A stretch of 64,000 nt of DNA, taken from positions 1 through 64,000 of the forward strand of contig NZ_AUIA01000018.1 of assembly GCF_000423465.1 (NCBI RefSeq), read 5' to 3'. Positions 51,381-62,158 of the stretch are shown piece after piece. The stretch comes from Propionicicella superfundia DSM 22317 (GTDB lineage Bacteria > Actinomycetota > Actinomycetes > Propionibacteriales > Propionibacteriaceae). Position 1 is the stretch's first letter. Each line of letters starts with the position of its first letter. The notes beneath the pieces were generated by a model, which saw only the letters and a program-made list of their open reading frames with translations, ran no database searches and was not told where the DNA came from. Both the position numbers and the translations under genes were made by a program.

Positions 51381-52592
51381 CTAGGAGCGCAGCGACTCCA
51401 CCACCTCGGCGAGCTGGACCATGGCCCATTCCAGCTCCCCCTCGGTGATCACCAGCGGCGGCGCGATACGGATGGTCTGAACGTGCGTGTCCTTCACGAG
51501 CAGCCCCCGCTCGAGCAGCCGCTCGCTCACCTCCCGGCCGGTCCCGGCCGCCGGATCGATGTCGACGCCCGCCCAGAGGCCGGCGGTTCGCACCTCGGTG
51601 ACGCCGTGGCCCACCAGCGGCTCCAGCGCGGCCCTCAACTGCGCCCCGCGTTCCACGGCCCGCTGCTGCATCTCCCCGGTGTGCAGCAGCGCGATCACGG
51701 CGGACCCGACGGCGCTCGCCAGCGGATTGCCGCCGAACGTCGAGCCGTGCTGCCCCGGCTGTATCAGTCCGAGGACGTCCCGGGTGCCGACGACGGCGGA
51801 CACGGGCACGATCCCGCCGCCGAGCGCCTTCCCGAGCAGGACGAGGTCGGGCTCGACCCCCACCTGGTCGCAGTACAGCGTCGTGCCCGTGCGGGCCATG
51901 CCGGTCTGGATCTCGTCCACGATCATGAGGACGTTGCGCTCGCGCGTCAGCCGCCGCACCTCCGCCAGGAACCCCTCGGGCGGGAGGATGACGCCGGCCT
52001 CACCCTGGATGGGCTCCAGGAGGACGGCGACCGTGTTGGGGGTGATCGCCGCACGCAACGCGTCGACGTCGCCGAACGGGACGGACGTGAGCCCCGGGGT
52101 GTAGGGCCCGAAGTCGGCCCGGGCGCTGTCGTCGTTGCTGAGCGAGATGATCGTCGTCGTCCGCCCGTGGAAGTTGTCCTGCATCCCCACGATCTCGGCC
52201 GCGTCCGGGGCGACGCCCTTGACCTGGTACCCCCACTTGCGCGCGAGCTTGATGGCGGTCTCGACGGCCTCGGCGCCGGTGTTCATCGGCAGCATCATGT
52301 CCATGCCGAGGAGTTCGCACAGGTCCTGGGCGAACGGGCCGAACGCGGACGCATAGAACGCTCGCGACGTCAGGCACACCTTGTGGAGCTGCGCGACGGC
52401 CGCCTCGACGAGGACGGGATGGTTGTGACCGAAGTTCATCGCCGAATAGGCCGACAGGAAGTCCATGTAGCGGCGTCCGTCGACGTCGGTCATCCACACG
52501 CCCTGGGCCGACTCGATGACGACCGGCAGCGGATGGTAGTTGTGAGCGGCGAAAGTCTCGATCTGGTCGATCACCGTGTGCGAACGTGCCAC
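51381..52592 (-). CDS. rocD: Ornithine aminotransferase
   Basis: 403 residues from GTG 52592, with GAGGA seven bases upstream; a GTG six codons later is possible. Class III PLP aminotransferase: FLSAYSAMNFGHNHP, MNTGAEAVETAIKLARKWGY, NFHGRTTTIISLS, LLEPIQGEAGVILPPEGFL, DEIQTGMARTG, and the PLP lysine in LLGKALGGGIVPVSAV. It converts ornithine to glutamate semialdehyde. Convergent with the CstR-like gene. Confidence 0.92.
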   Translation of the reverse strand: MARSHTVIDQIETFAAHNYHPLPVVIESAQGVWMTDVDGRRYMDFLSAYSAMNFGHNHPVLVEAAVAQLHKVCLTSRAFYASAFGPFAQDLCELLGMDMMLPMNTGAEAVETAIKLARKWGYQVKGVAPDAAEIVGMQDNFHGRTTTIISLSNDDSARADFGPYTPGLTSVPFGDVDALRAAITPNTVAVLLEPIQGEAGVILPPEGFLAEVRRLTRERNVLMIVDEIQTGMARTGTTLYCDQVGVEPDLVLLGKALGGGIVPVSAVVGTRDVLGLIQPGQHGSTFGGNPLASAVGSAVIALLHTGEMQQRAVERGAQLRAALEPLVGHGVTEVRTAGLWAGVDIDPAAGTGREVSERLLERGLLVKDTHVQTIRIAPPLVITEGELEWAMVQLAEVVESLRS

Positions 52593-52701
52593 CTGTCCGT
52601 CCTCGCTCCCTCGGGCGGCGCCCTCGCCGCGCGCAGTCGGCTCCCACCCTAGTGGCGCTCGCCCACGGTCCGTTCGCGATTCCGGCGCCCCGGCACCGGC
52701 G

Positions 52702-53619
52702 CTACACGGCGGCGACGGCCACGCTGGACGAGAGCGGGCTGTCCGCGGGCAGCGACGCCAGCGCCTCCGCCCCCACGAGCCCGTCTCCGGCCGCCTCGAA
52801 CGGCTCGAACCGCGGCCACTCGCGGCGGAGCCCGGCGATACAGGATTCGCGCACGTGCCGGCTGCGGAACACACCGCCGACGAGGCAGACGACGGGACGC
52901 GGCGACGCGGCCTCGCCGATCCGGGACACGGCGGTCCGCGCCGACAACGCGAGCTCCTCCCCCGCTCGCCGGCAGATGGCCGCGGCCACCTCGTCGGTCT
53001 CCGCCAGACAGGCGATGCCCTTCGCGAACGAGGCGACGAGCCGCACATGACCCGGGTTTCCCTGCAGTTCGATGTACGCCTGGGACAGATCGGGCCAGCG
53101 CTCCGTCGCCAGTTCGGTGATCGCCGTGGCGGGGCCGCGCCCGTCGTAGGCGCGCATGACGGCCTCCAGCCCGGATCGCCCGATCCAGAACCCGCTGCCG
53201 ACGTCGCCCATGAGGTTGCCCCAGCCGTCCACGCGCGCGACCGAGTCCGCGCCGACCCCGAACGTCACCACGCCTGTGCCGGACGCCACCACGACGCCCC
53301 GGCGGAAGCCGACGGCACCGAGGAAGGACGTCACGGAGTCGTGGGCGAGGATCACCCGCCCGACGCCTCTCGCCCTGCACAGCTCCAGCAGGATGCGCGG
53401 ATCGCCCTCCGCCCTCGTCAGACCCGTGGTGCCGACCGCCACGGTCCAGTCCGACGGGCCCGGAGCGGGGATCACCGCGGAGACCACCTCCGCCAACTGC
53501 GGCATGATCTCGGTGTTGGTGCGCAGACCGGGGAAGGACAGCCGCCGGCCCGCATGCGAGACCTTCACGGCCGTCTGCCCTCCGTCGATCGCAAGGAAGC
53601 GGTCGTCTGCCGTACTCAT
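52702..53619 (-). CDS. BadF/BadG/BcrA-type ATPase, N-acetylglucosamine kinase-like
   Basis: 305 residues, ASKHA fold. AIDGGQTAVKVSHAGRRL is phosphate motif 1, ILAHDSVTSFLGAVG and VVVASGTGVVTFGVG are the phosphate-2 region, GWGNLMGDVGSGFWIGRSGLEAVMRAYDG is typical of NAGK-type kinases, and VCLVGGVFRS is the adenosine motif. Follows the sugar-binding protein gene by 72 bases, so it probably phosphorylates the imported sugar. Confidence 0.8.
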   Translation of the reverse strand: MSTADDRFLAIDGGQTAVKVSHAGRRLSFPGLRTNTEIMPQLAEVVSAVIPAPGPSDWTVAVGTTGLTRAEGDPRILLELCRARGVGRVILAHDSVTSFLGAVGFRRGVVVASGTGVVTFGVGADSVARVDGWGNLMGDVGSGFWIGRSGLEAVMRAYDGRGPATAITELATERWPDLSQAYIELQGNPGHVRLVASFAKGIACLAETDEVAAAICRRAGEELALSARTAVSRIGEAASPRPVVCLVGGVFRSRHVRESCIAGLRREWPRFEPFEAAGDGLVGAEALASLPADSPLSSSVAVAAV

Positions 53620-53648
53620 GGACGGGGCGCCCTTTCCGCAGGATGAAC

Positions 53649-53679
53649 GGTGGGTGTGCCGCGCTGCGGCACACCCACC
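53649..53679 (-). terminator. 14-bp hairpin after the sugar-binding protein gene
   Basis: GGTGGGTGTGCCGC and its complement with a 3-base loop, beginning 12 bases after the binding-protein stop. In such operons a hairpin here lowers readthrough into the following kinase gene and stabilises the abundant binding-protein mRNA. Confidence 0.65.
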
Positions 53680-53691
53680 GGGATTCGTGGA

Positions 53692-54789
53692 TCAGCCCTT
53701 GGTGAGCGGGCCGAGGGTCTTGTCGTCCTTGTACACCTCGGCGGCGTTCTCCTTGGTCACGATAACCGGGTCCAGCAGGTACGCCGGGACGATCTTGACG
53801 CCGTTGTCATAGGACTTGGTGTCGTTGACCGGGACCTCTTCGCCCTTCTGCAGGGCATTGACCATGGTGATGGTCTGGGCCACGAGCTTGTTGGTGTCCT
53901 TGAAGATGGTCGAGTACTGCTCGCCCGCCATGATGGACTTCACGGACTCCACCTCGGAGTCCTGGCCGGTCACGACCGGGATCTCCTTGCCGGCGGCCTT
54001 CACCGACGTCATCGCCGCGCGAGCGAGCGTGTCGTTCGGGGAGAGGATGCCGTCGAGCTCGGCACTGCTGTAGTAGCCCGACAGCACGGTGTCCATGCGC
54101 TTCTGCGCGTTCTCGGCCTTCCAGCCCTGGGTGGAGACCTGCGAGAAGGTCGTCTGTCCCGACAGGACCTTGAGGGTGCCGTCGTCGATCTTCGGCTGGA
54201 GCACGCTCATGGCGCCGTTGAAGAACACCTGGCTGTTGGCATCGTCGGGCGAGCCCGCGATGAGTTCGATGTTCCACGGGCTGGAGCCCTTGCGCGCCTT
54301 CAGGCCGTCGAGCAGCGCCTGGCCCTGCAACTGACCGACCTTGTAGTTGTCGAAGGCGACGTAGTAGTCGACGTCATTGGTGTTGAGCAGCAGCCGGTCG
54401 TAGGCGATGACCGTGGCGCCCGAGTCCTTGGCCGCCTTGAGCTGCGTGTTGAGCTGAGAGCCGTCGATGGCTCCGACGACGATGACCTTGGCACCCTTGG
54501 TGACCATCGCATCGATCTGGTTCTGCTGCTCCGAGACGCCGCCGTTGGCGAACTGGACGTCGGCCTGGTAGCCCGCAGCCTTCAGCCCGTCGTTGAACAG
54601 CCCTTCGGCGAGCACCCAGTTCTCCGACGTCTTCTGCGGCAGCGCGACACCGATCAAGGAGCCGGCCGCGAAGCCTCCGGAGCCACCGGTCGACCCGCTG
54701 GTCGACTCGGTCCGGCCGCTGCCACAGCCGGCCAGGGCCAACGTCGCGGCAGCAGCAAGGGCTACCGCGCCCTTCGTGAACTTCCTCAT
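53692..54789 (-). CDS. chvE: Sugar ABC transporter substrate-binding lipoprotein (ChvE-like)
   Basis: 365 residues. Lipoprotein signal FTKGAVALAAAATLALAGC, then a Ser/Gly linker. The periplasmic-binding-protein type I fold begins IGVALPQKTSENWVLAEGLFNDGLKAAGY and has VGAIDGSQL, AYDRLLLNTNDVDYYVAFDNYKVG, ELIAGSPDDANSQVFFNGAM and SPNDTLARAAM, close to the multiple-sugar-binding ChvE family (xylose, arabinose, galactose, glucose). Third gene of the importer operon; 84 bases after the permease. Confidence 0.88.
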   Translation of the reverse strand: MRKFTKGAVALAAAATLALAGCGSGRTESTSGSTGGSGGFAAGSLIGVALPQKTSENWVLAEGLFNDGLKAAGYQADVQFANGGVSEQQNQIDAMVTKGAKVIVVGAIDGSQLNTQLKAAKDSGATVIAYDRLLLNTNDVDYYVAFDNYKVGQLQGQALLDGLKARKGSSPWNIELIAGSPDDANSQVFFNGAMSVLQPKIDDGTLKVLSGQTTFSQVSTQGWKAENAQKRMDTVLSGYYSSAELDGILSPNDTLARAAMTSVKAAGKEIPVVTGQDSEVESVKSIMAGEQYSTIFKDTNKLVAQTITMVNALQKGEEVPVNDTKSYDNGVKIVPAYLLDPVIVTKENAAEVYKDDKTLGPLTKG

Positions 54790-54873
54790 TCCGAACCTTC
54801 CTGATTGGAGCAATCGGCCGAGCCGGCTGGCTGCGGCCACGGGTGCGGTTCCACTGCGAACCGGGACGGACGT

Positions 54874-56154
54874 TCAGACCTTCTGTGTGACGTCCTCGAC
54901 GGGGGGTGTCTCTTCCGTGGGCTCGGCGATGTCCGAGACCATCTGCTGCGCGGCCCTCCGCCGCAGCAGGAGACCGGTGATGGAGGGGCGGCCCTGCTGT
55001 TTGTTCCACACGTCGACCGCCACGGCGAGCAGCAGCACCAGGCCCTTGATCATCTGCTTCCAGTCCGCCCCGGCGCCCATGAGATCGAGCCCGTTGTTGA
55101 GGACGGCCATGACCAGACCACCGACCATGGAGCCGACGACCGTGCCGACGCCGCCCGAGACGGCCGCGCCGCCGATGAACACGGCCGCGATGGCGTCGAG
55201 CTCCCAGCCGACGCCGTCGAACGGACCGGAGGCGGTCGACCGGGCGACGAACATCATGCCGGCGAGTGCGGCCAGGGTCGACATGTTGACCATGACGAGG
55301 AAGTAGACGGTCTTGCTGTTCACGCCGGACAGCTCGGCGGCGTGCCGGTTGCCGCCCACGGCGTAGATGTGGCGGCCGATCGGGGTCTTCTGCGAGAAGA
55401 AGCTGTACAGGAACACGAGCGCGACGAGGATGAGCCCCGAGATGGGGAAGGACGTGCCGGGCCGCCCGGACGCGTACATGATCGTCACGAAGACGATGAC
55501 CAGAGACAGCAGGACGATGCGCGTGATCGTCGCCCACATCGGCGGCACCTCTGCACCGACCCGGACGAGCTTGGCCCGGCCGCGGATCTGGAAGACCGCG
55601 AGGGCCACGACGGCGAGGACGCCGACGAGCAGCGTGGAGTTGTTCATGCCGGTGTCCGGGCCCCATTCCGGCAGGTAGCCGGCGCCGATGACCTGGAACG
55701 CCTCGGGCACCGGCACGGTGTTCGACTTGCCGACGAACTGGTTGGCGCCGCGGAAGAACAGGTAGCCGGCGAGTGTGACGATGAAGCCCGGGATGCCGAC
55801 GTAGGCCATCCAGAAGCCCTGCCAGGCGCCGATGACCGCCCCGAGCACGATTCCGAGCAGGATGCCCGCCCACCACGGAACTCCCCAGTCACGCATGGCG
55901 ATCGCCACCACGATGCCGACGAACGCCGCGACCGAGCCGACCGACAGGTCGATGTGGCCGGCGATGATCACCAGCACCATGCCGATGGCCAGCACCAGGA
56001 TGTACGAGTTCCCGTTGAGCAGGTTCATCAGGTTCGTCGGCGTCCACACGCGCCCGCGCGTCAGGATCTGGAAGAGACCGACCATCACGACGAGAGTGAT
56101 CAGCATGCCGAACTGGCGGAGGTTGCCCCCGAACAGTTTCTTGAGGTGCTCCAT
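54874..56154 (-). CDS. mmsB: Sugar ABC transporter permease (GguB/MmsB type)
   Basis: 426 residues, about 12 hydrophobic segments. ILVLAIGMVLVIIAGHIDLSVGSVAAF is the BPD_transp_2 signature, HIYAVGGNRHAAELSGVNSK the cytoplasmic EAA-like loop, and AVFIGGAAVSGGVGTVVGSMVGGLVMAVLNNGLDLMG the C-terminal part. The extra length matches GguB/MmsB rather than RbsC. 24 bases downstream of the ATPase gene. Confidence 0.88.
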   Translation of the reverse strand: MEHLKKLFGGNLRQFGMLITLVVMVGLFQILTRGRVWTPTNLMNLLNGNSYILVLAIGMVLVIIAGHIDLSVGSVAAFVGIVVAIAMRDWGVPWWAGILLGIVLGAVIGAWQGFWMAYVGIPGFIVTLAGYLFFRGANQFVGKSNTVPVPEAFQVIGAGYLPEWGPDTGMNNSTLLVGVLAVVALAVFQIRGRAKLVRVGAEVPPMWATITRIVLLSLVIVFVTIMYASGRPGTSFPISGLILVALVFLYSFFSQKTPIGRHIYAVGGNRHAAELSGVNSKTVYFLVMVNMSTLAALAGMMFVARSTASGPFDGVGWELDAIAAVFIGGAAVSGGVGTVVGSMVGGLVMAVLNNGLDLMGAGADWKQMIKGLVLLLAVAVDVWNKQQGRPSITGLLLRRRAAQQMVSDIAEPTEETPPVEDVTQKV

Positions 56155-56178
56155 CGATGTGTTCCTTCTGGGTGGCGC

Positions 56179-57732
<1,554 letters not shown>

Positions 57733-57862
57733 TGCCGCTGCCTCCTCGCACACGACTGGGCGATACTGCGCTGTCACCGCTCTCGGAGCGTAGGCAGGCC
57801 GGTTCTTGATGTCAACGATGTCTGCATGCCCATCGGCGCACACCGCCATCAGATATAGGGTG

Positions 57863-57891
57863 TTGACAAGGCATTTTGCCTTCTGTAACGA
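57863..57891 (+). promoter_or_regulatory. Promoter with spacer dyad in the divergent importer/lacI region
   Basis: TTGACA (57863-57868), 17-base spacer, TAACGA (57886-57891). The spacer holds AAGGCA-TTT-TGCCTT (57868-57882), a perfect 6-bp inverted repeat. It would start transcription toward lacI with a leader of roughly 60 bases, and a repressor on the dyad would block it. Confidence 0.55.
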
Positions 57892-57918
57892 TTTGGACAC
57901 GGCTACCCGCGACAGGGC

Positions 57919-57949
57919 TTGTCCTACGATGTCATCCGACGCCTATACT
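57919..57949 (+). promoter_or_regulatory. Second lacI promoter, giving a near-leaderless mRNA
   Basis: TTGTCC (57919-57924), 19-base spacer, TATACT (57944-57949). The GTG start is at 57958, eight bases past the -10 hexamer, so a transcript starting at the usual distance would have no or almost no leader. No Shine-Dalgarno sequence precedes the GTG, which fits leaderless translation. Confidence 0.5.
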
Positions 57950-57957
57950 GTTGAGTC

Positions 57958-58983
57958 GTGAGTTCGGGACAACACGCCCCCATCGTTCACGCGAGGCCGA
58001 CGCTGGCCGATGTCGCGCGACTGTCCGGAGTGAGCCCGAAGACGGTCTCCCGTGTCTACGCCCACCCCGACGCCGTCTCGCCGGACACCCGCGAGAAAGT
58101 CCTGGCCGCCGCCGACCGGCTCCACTTCCGCCCCAACGTCCTGGCGAGCAGCCTCCGCCGCGACGGTCTCATGCGGACCGTCGGCTTCGTCACCGCCGAG
58201 CTCACGAACCAGTTCTACGTCCAGGTCGCGACCGGTATCGAGCGGGAGATGTCCGCCCACGACCTCACCATGGTGGTGGCCACGAGCGACGATCCCGAGG
58301 GGGAGAGGCGCGTCATCGACGCACTCGTGTCCCAGCGCGTCCGCAGCATCCTGTTCGTCCCGGTCGGCGCCGACCACTCCTTCCTCGAGGGCGAGCGACG
58401 GCTCGGCCTGTCGATCGTGGCCCTCGACCGACCGGCCCGCAACCTCGTGGCGGACTCGGTCGTGCTCGACAACCGCCGCGGCGGGTACCTGGCGACACGC
58501 TCGCTCGTCGAGCACGGGCACCGGCGCATCGGGTACGTCTGCAATCCGCTCGGGGTGTACACCCAGGACGAGCGGCTCGCCGGCTACGACGACGCTCTCG
58601 GCGAGGTGGGGCTGCCCACCGGCCGCACCTACCTCCGCGGGTCCGACGACGTGTCGGTGCCCATCGAACGCCTCATCGAGGACCTGCTCGACCTGCCGGA
58701 CCCGCCGACCGCGATCGTCTGCGGGAACAACCGCGCGACCACCGCCGCCGTCCGCGTCCTGCGGCGGCGCCGCGCCGACGTGGCGCTCGTCGGCTACGAC
58801 GACCTGGATCTGGCGGACATGTTCGGCATCTCGGTGATCCGGCACGATCCGGTCGAGCTCGGCCGGATCGCCGCACGGCGGGCCCTGCACCGCCTCGACG
58901 ACCCCACCGGAGCGACGGAGATGATCGTGGTCCCCGTCGAGTACGTCGCCCGTGGCTCCGGCGAACGTCCCCCCGTCGGCTAG
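57958..58983 (+). CDS. LacI-family transcriptional repressor
   Basis: 341 residues. HTH: PTLADVARLSGVSPKTVSRVYAHPDAVSPDTREKVLAAADRLHFRPN, with RRDGLMRTVGFVTAELTNQFYVQV beginning the sugar-binding domain and LVGYDDLDLADMFGISVIRHDPVELGRIAA near the end. Divergent from the ChvE/MmsAB importer operon, which it most likely represses in the absence of the transported sugar. Confidence 0.92.
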   Translation: MSSGQHAPIVHARPTLADVARLSGVSPKTVSRVYAHPDAVSPDTREKVLAAADRLHFRPNVLASSLRRDGLMRTVGFVTAELTNQFYVQVATGIEREMSAHDLTMVVATSDDPEGERRVIDALVSQRVRSILFVPVGADHSFLEGERRLGLSIVALDRPARNLVADSVVLDNRRGGYLATRSLVEHGHRRIGYVCNPLGVYTQDERLAGYDDALGEVGLPTGRTYLRGSDDVSVPIERLIEDLLDLPDPPTAIVCGNNRATTAAVRVLRRRRADVALVGYDDLDLADMFGISVIRHDPVELGRIAARRALHRLDDPTGATEMIVVPVEYVARGSGERPPVG

Positions 58984-59065
58984 GAGCGCTCGCGAGGTTC
59001 GGGTCTGACGGTGGCCGGCCGCCGCGCCCGGCAGAGCGCCAACCGGCGCTCGCCGCGGGCCCGGA

Positions 59066-60289
59066 TCAGGCCATGCCCAGCGCCTTGCGGACGTCCAGTC
59101 TGGCGTTGTACGAGATCGATCCCGTGCGGAACAACCGGACGCCGACCGCCAGCAGCGCGGCCGCGAACACGAACAGCTCCACCAGCACGATCAGCGCCTC
59201 CCACCAGTCCAGCGCCCCGGCCGCGTTGCGGAGCATGGCGGTGACCGGCGCGGTCAGGGGGAAGTAGGTGAAGATCTGCGCGACGGTCCCTCGCGGCTCG
59301 GCGATCAGCATCGCGACGGCGTAGAACGGCAGGAACAGCGACACGATCACGACCGCGAACGCGCTGCCGGCCTCCTTCGCGCTCGGCATCACCGAGCCGA
59401 TCGCGACCAGCAGCCCGGTGAACATCAGGAACCCGGTGCCGAACAACAGCCCGCCCACGACCATCCGGCCGGGATCGATCACCAGCGCGCTGAGGTCGAC
59501 ATCGGGCAGGTCCACCAGTCCCGGCATGACAGCGAGGGCGACGATCACCGGCAGCGAGAACACGAGTCCCTGGATGATCCCCACGATCACGAGGGCGACC
59601 ACCTTGCCGACGATGAGGGATGTCGGCCGGATGGTCGTCAGGATCATCTCGGTGACGCGGTTCTCCTTCTCCTCCAGCGTCACGTTCAGCATCTGGTTCC
59701 CGAGCATCATGATCGACAGGTAGAACAGCACCAGGAAGACCATCGGGGCGAGAAACGACAAGATCCCCCCTGTCGGCACCCCGTCCCTGTAGGTGCTGGC
59801 CTGGACGTCGACACCGGCGGCGGCCAGGGTCGCCAACTCCGGGTCACCGATCCGTTGAGCCACACTCGCCTTGATCAACGCCTGCGCGACCGAGGCGTAC
59901 TTGCCGCTGTCGAACAAGCCCGCGTCCTGGCCGTACACCCGGGTCGCCTGCGTCGCCGGCTCGGCGGGAAAGGCGAAGTACGCGGTGGACGTCCCGGCCC
60001 GGACGTCGGCCAGCGCGGCCTCGCCGTCGGTCACCTCGCGCCCGCCCATCGCCGCCGCGAGGTGCGGATCGACGATCCCCGACGCGTCGGTGTAGGTGAA
60101 GTCGAAGCGCTGCTCGGACTGCGCGGTGGCCGCCGACTCCGTCGACGAACTGCTGAAGTACACCAGGCCGAACACCGCACCGAACAGCAGCGGCACGGCC
60201 AGCGACAGCGCCCAGAACGTCGGCTTGCGCAAGGTCCGGGTCACCTCGAACCGGATGACCCTGCCGACGTTGTGCACCGAGAGATTCAT
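59066..60289 (-). CDS. ABC-2 type permease (NatB-like)
   Basis: 407 residues. An N-terminal helix (FWALSLAVPLLFGAVFGLVYF), a large extracytoplasmic domain of about 130 residues, then five or six helices (LAPMVFLVLFYLSIMMLGNQML, VIVGIIQGLVFSLPVIVALAVM and others). The loop TLEEKENRVTEMILTTIRPTSLIVGKV is diagnostic for the NatB/YhaP group of ABC-2 exporters. One base after the ATPase stop. Confidence 0.85.
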   Translation of the reverse strand: MNLSVHNVGRVIRFEVTRTLRKPTFWALSLAVPLLFGAVFGLVYFSSSSTESAATAQSEQRFDFTYTDASGIVDPHLAAAMGGREVTDGEAALADVRAGTSTAYFAFPAEPATQATRVYGQDAGLFDSGKYASVAQALIKASVAQRIGDPELATLAAAGVDVQASTYRDGVPTGGILSFLAPMVFLVLFYLSIMMLGNQMLNVTLEEKENRVTEMILTTIRPTSLIVGKVVALVIVGIIQGLVFSLPVIVALAVMPGLVDLPDVDLSALVIDPGRMVVGGLLFGTGFLMFTGLLVAIGSVMPSAKEAGSAFAVVIVSLFLPFYAVAMLIAEPRGTVAQIFTYFPLTAPVTAMLRNAAGALDWWEALIVLVELFVFAAALLAVGVRLFRTGSISYNARLDVRKALGMA

Positions 60290-60290
60290 G

Positions 60291-61202
60291 TCAGTCCTCC
60301 GCTCGCTCCCCGTAGACCTGCAGGAAGATCTGCTCCAGGCTCGCCCGGGACGTCTCGAACCGACGGATCTCGACCCCGGCGTCCAGCAGTTCGCGCAGGA
60401 TGCCTGTGGCCGGAGCACCGTCCGGAAGCGGGATCTCGGCGTAGTTCTGCTCCCGGACCGTGGGACGCACCGTCGGCGAGTCCGGCAGCCGCCCGGTGAA
60501 CTCGATCCGCAGCGTCCGCCCACCGTACTGGTCCTGGACCTGGGGCACCGTGCCGTAGGCCTCGGCCACACCGTCCTTGAGGAGGAGAACCCGGTCGCAC
60601 AGCCGCTCGACCTCCTCCATCTGGTGGGTGATCATCACGATCGTCGCGCCACGCTGCCGGTGCTCCTCGACGATGGACATCAGCAGCCGCCGGTTGACCG
60701 GGTCGAACCCCTTCGTCGGCTCGTCGAGGATGAGCAGCGCGGGGTCGTTCATGATGGTCACGCCGAGCTGGACCTTCTGCTGCTCCCCGCCCGACAGCTT
60801 GTCGAGCCGCGTGCGCTCCTTCCCGGCGAGCCCGACCTTCTCCAGATACCCGCGCGACCACCCCTCCGCCACCGCCGCCGGCATCCCCTTGAGCTGGCCG
60901 AAATAGGTCATGACAGGCAGCACGGGCTCCTTGCGGTACAGCCCGCGCTCCTCCGGCAGGTACCCGATCCGGGCACCCATGCTCGGATCGAACCGCGTCC
61001 CCTCGATGAGGGCCTCGCCACGAGCCGTGGGGTAGATGCCGAGCAGAGCGCGCAGCGTCGTCGTCTTCCCGGAGCCGTTGGAGCCGAGCAGACCGAAGGT
61101 CTCCCCGCGGTACACCTCGAAGGAGAGACCCTTCAGCACGTGCTGCTCGCCGAAGCTCATGTGCAGGTCCCGGACCGAGATGACCGCGTTCGGCTCTGTC
61201 AT
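60291..61202 (-). CDS. ABC exporter ATP-binding protein (NatA-like)
   Basis: 303 residues from ATG 61202. Walker A GSNGSGKTTTL, GYLPEERGLYRKEPV (Q-loop region typical of NatA), signature LSGGEQQKVQLGV, Walker B LLILDEPTKGFDPVN, H-loop ITHQMEEVE, and a C-terminal extension (RTLRIEFTGRL onward). Works with the downstream permease; possible substrates are ions or small toxic molecules. Confidence 0.87.
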   Translation of the reverse strand: MTEPNAVISVRDLHMSFGEQHVLKGLSFEVYRGETFGLLGSNGSGKTTTLRALLGIYPTARGEALIEGTRFDPSMGARIGYLPEERGLYRKEPVLPVMTYFGQLKGMPAAVAEGWSRGYLEKVGLAGKERTRLDKLSGGEQQKVQLGVTIMNDPALLILDEPTKGFDPVNRRLLMSIVEEHRQRGATIVMITHQMEEVERLCDRVLLLKDGVAEAYGTVPQVQDQYGGRTLRIEFTGRLPDSPTVRPTVREQNYAEIPLPDGAPATGILRELLDAGVEIRRFETSRASLEQIFLQVYGERAED

Positions 61203-61262
61203 GTCCGCCAACCTAGCCAACGTTCGCACCCCGACGGGCACACTCCGGGAGTAGAATCGCGG

Positions 61263-61345
61263 CAACGACGCGGGGTGCCCCGGCGACATGGGGCTGAGAA
61301 CACACCCGTCGAACCTGATCTAGATCGTGCTAGCGAAGGGACGTC
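61263..61345 (+). ncRNA. TPP riboswitch
   Basis: ACGCGGGGTGCCCCGGCGAC, GGGGCTGAGAACACACCCGT, CGAACCTGATCTAGATCGTG and CTAGCGAAGGGA are in order and match the thi-box (GGGGTGCC, CTGAGA, ACCC, GAACCTGATCT, GCGNAGGGA). It ends a few bases before thiM and should turn the operon off when thiamine pyrophosphate is plentiful; the ending AAGGGA overlaps the ribosome-binding site, suggesting translational control. Confidence 0.97.
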
Positions 61346-61348
61346 GAC

Positions 61349-62158
61349 ATGACGACCACCACATCACTGTCATCCGCTGCGCTCGCGGCCGCCCTCGCCG
61401 ATTTCCGGTCGGCCCAGCCGCTCGTCGCCTGCATCACGAACATCGTCGTCGCCCAATGGACGGCCAACGTCCTCCTCGCGTCCGGCGCCGCACCCGCGAT
61501 GGTCGACAACCCGCGGGAGTCCGGCGACTTCGCGAAGGTGGCGAGCGGCATCCTGGTCAATCTCGGCACGCCGTATCTCGAACCCGTCGAGGCGATGCGC
61601 GTGGCCGTGTCCGCCGCGGCCGAGGCAGACACGCCCTGGGTCCTCGACCCGGTCGCCGCCGGCGGCCTGGCGTGGCGGACCGGGGTGGCGCGCGAGCTGC
61701 TGGGCCTCGCGAACCCCGCGATCCTGCGCGGGAACGCCTCCGAGATCGCGGGCCTGGCGGGCGGCGCGGGCGGACGGGGGGTCGACAGCTCCGAGTCGTC
61801 CGCGTCCGTCGTGGACATCGCCCGCGACCTCGCCAGAGCCCATCGCACCGTCGTCGCCGTGTCGGGCGACGTCGACCAGCTCACCGACGGCGACCGGCTC
61901 GTCCGGATCCACAACGGGCACCCGGTCATGACGCGGGTCACCGGCGTCGGATGCTCCCTCGGCGCCCTCATGGCGGGGTTCGCGGCCGTGACCGACGACC
62001 GGCTGCTGGCGGCCGCGACCGCCACGGCTCTGCTCACCGTCGCCGCCGAGCGCGCCGTGCGCGTCGCGCCCCGGCCCGGGTCGTTCGCCGTCGCGCTGCT
62101 CGACGAACTGGACGCCGTCACACCCGCCGACATCGAGGCAGGAGCGCGGCTGTCGTGA
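61349..62158 (+). CDS. thiM: Hydroxyethylthiazole kinase
   Basis: 269 residues. Phosphorylates the thiazole alcohol in thiamine salvage. QPLVACITNIVVAQWTANVLLASGAAPAMVDNPRESGDFAKVASG is the N-terminal ThiM signature, WVLDPVAAGGLAWRT and ILRGNASEIAGLAG follow, and GVGCSLGALMAGFAAV contains the catalytic cysteine. First gene after the TPP riboswitch; overlaps thiE by GTGA. Confidence 0.95.
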   Translation: MTTTTSLSSAALAAALADFRSAQPLVACITNIVVAQWTANVLLASGAAPAMVDNPRESGDFAKVASGILVNLGTPYLEPVEAMRVAVSAAAEADTPWVLDPVAAGGLAWRTGVARELLGLANPAILRGNASEIAGLAGGAGGRGVDSSESSASVVDIARDLARAHRTVVAVSGDVDQLTDGDRLVRIHNGHPVMTRVTGVGCSLGALMAGFAAVTDDRLLAAATATALLTVAAERAVRVAPRPGSFAVALLDELDAVTPADIEAGARLS

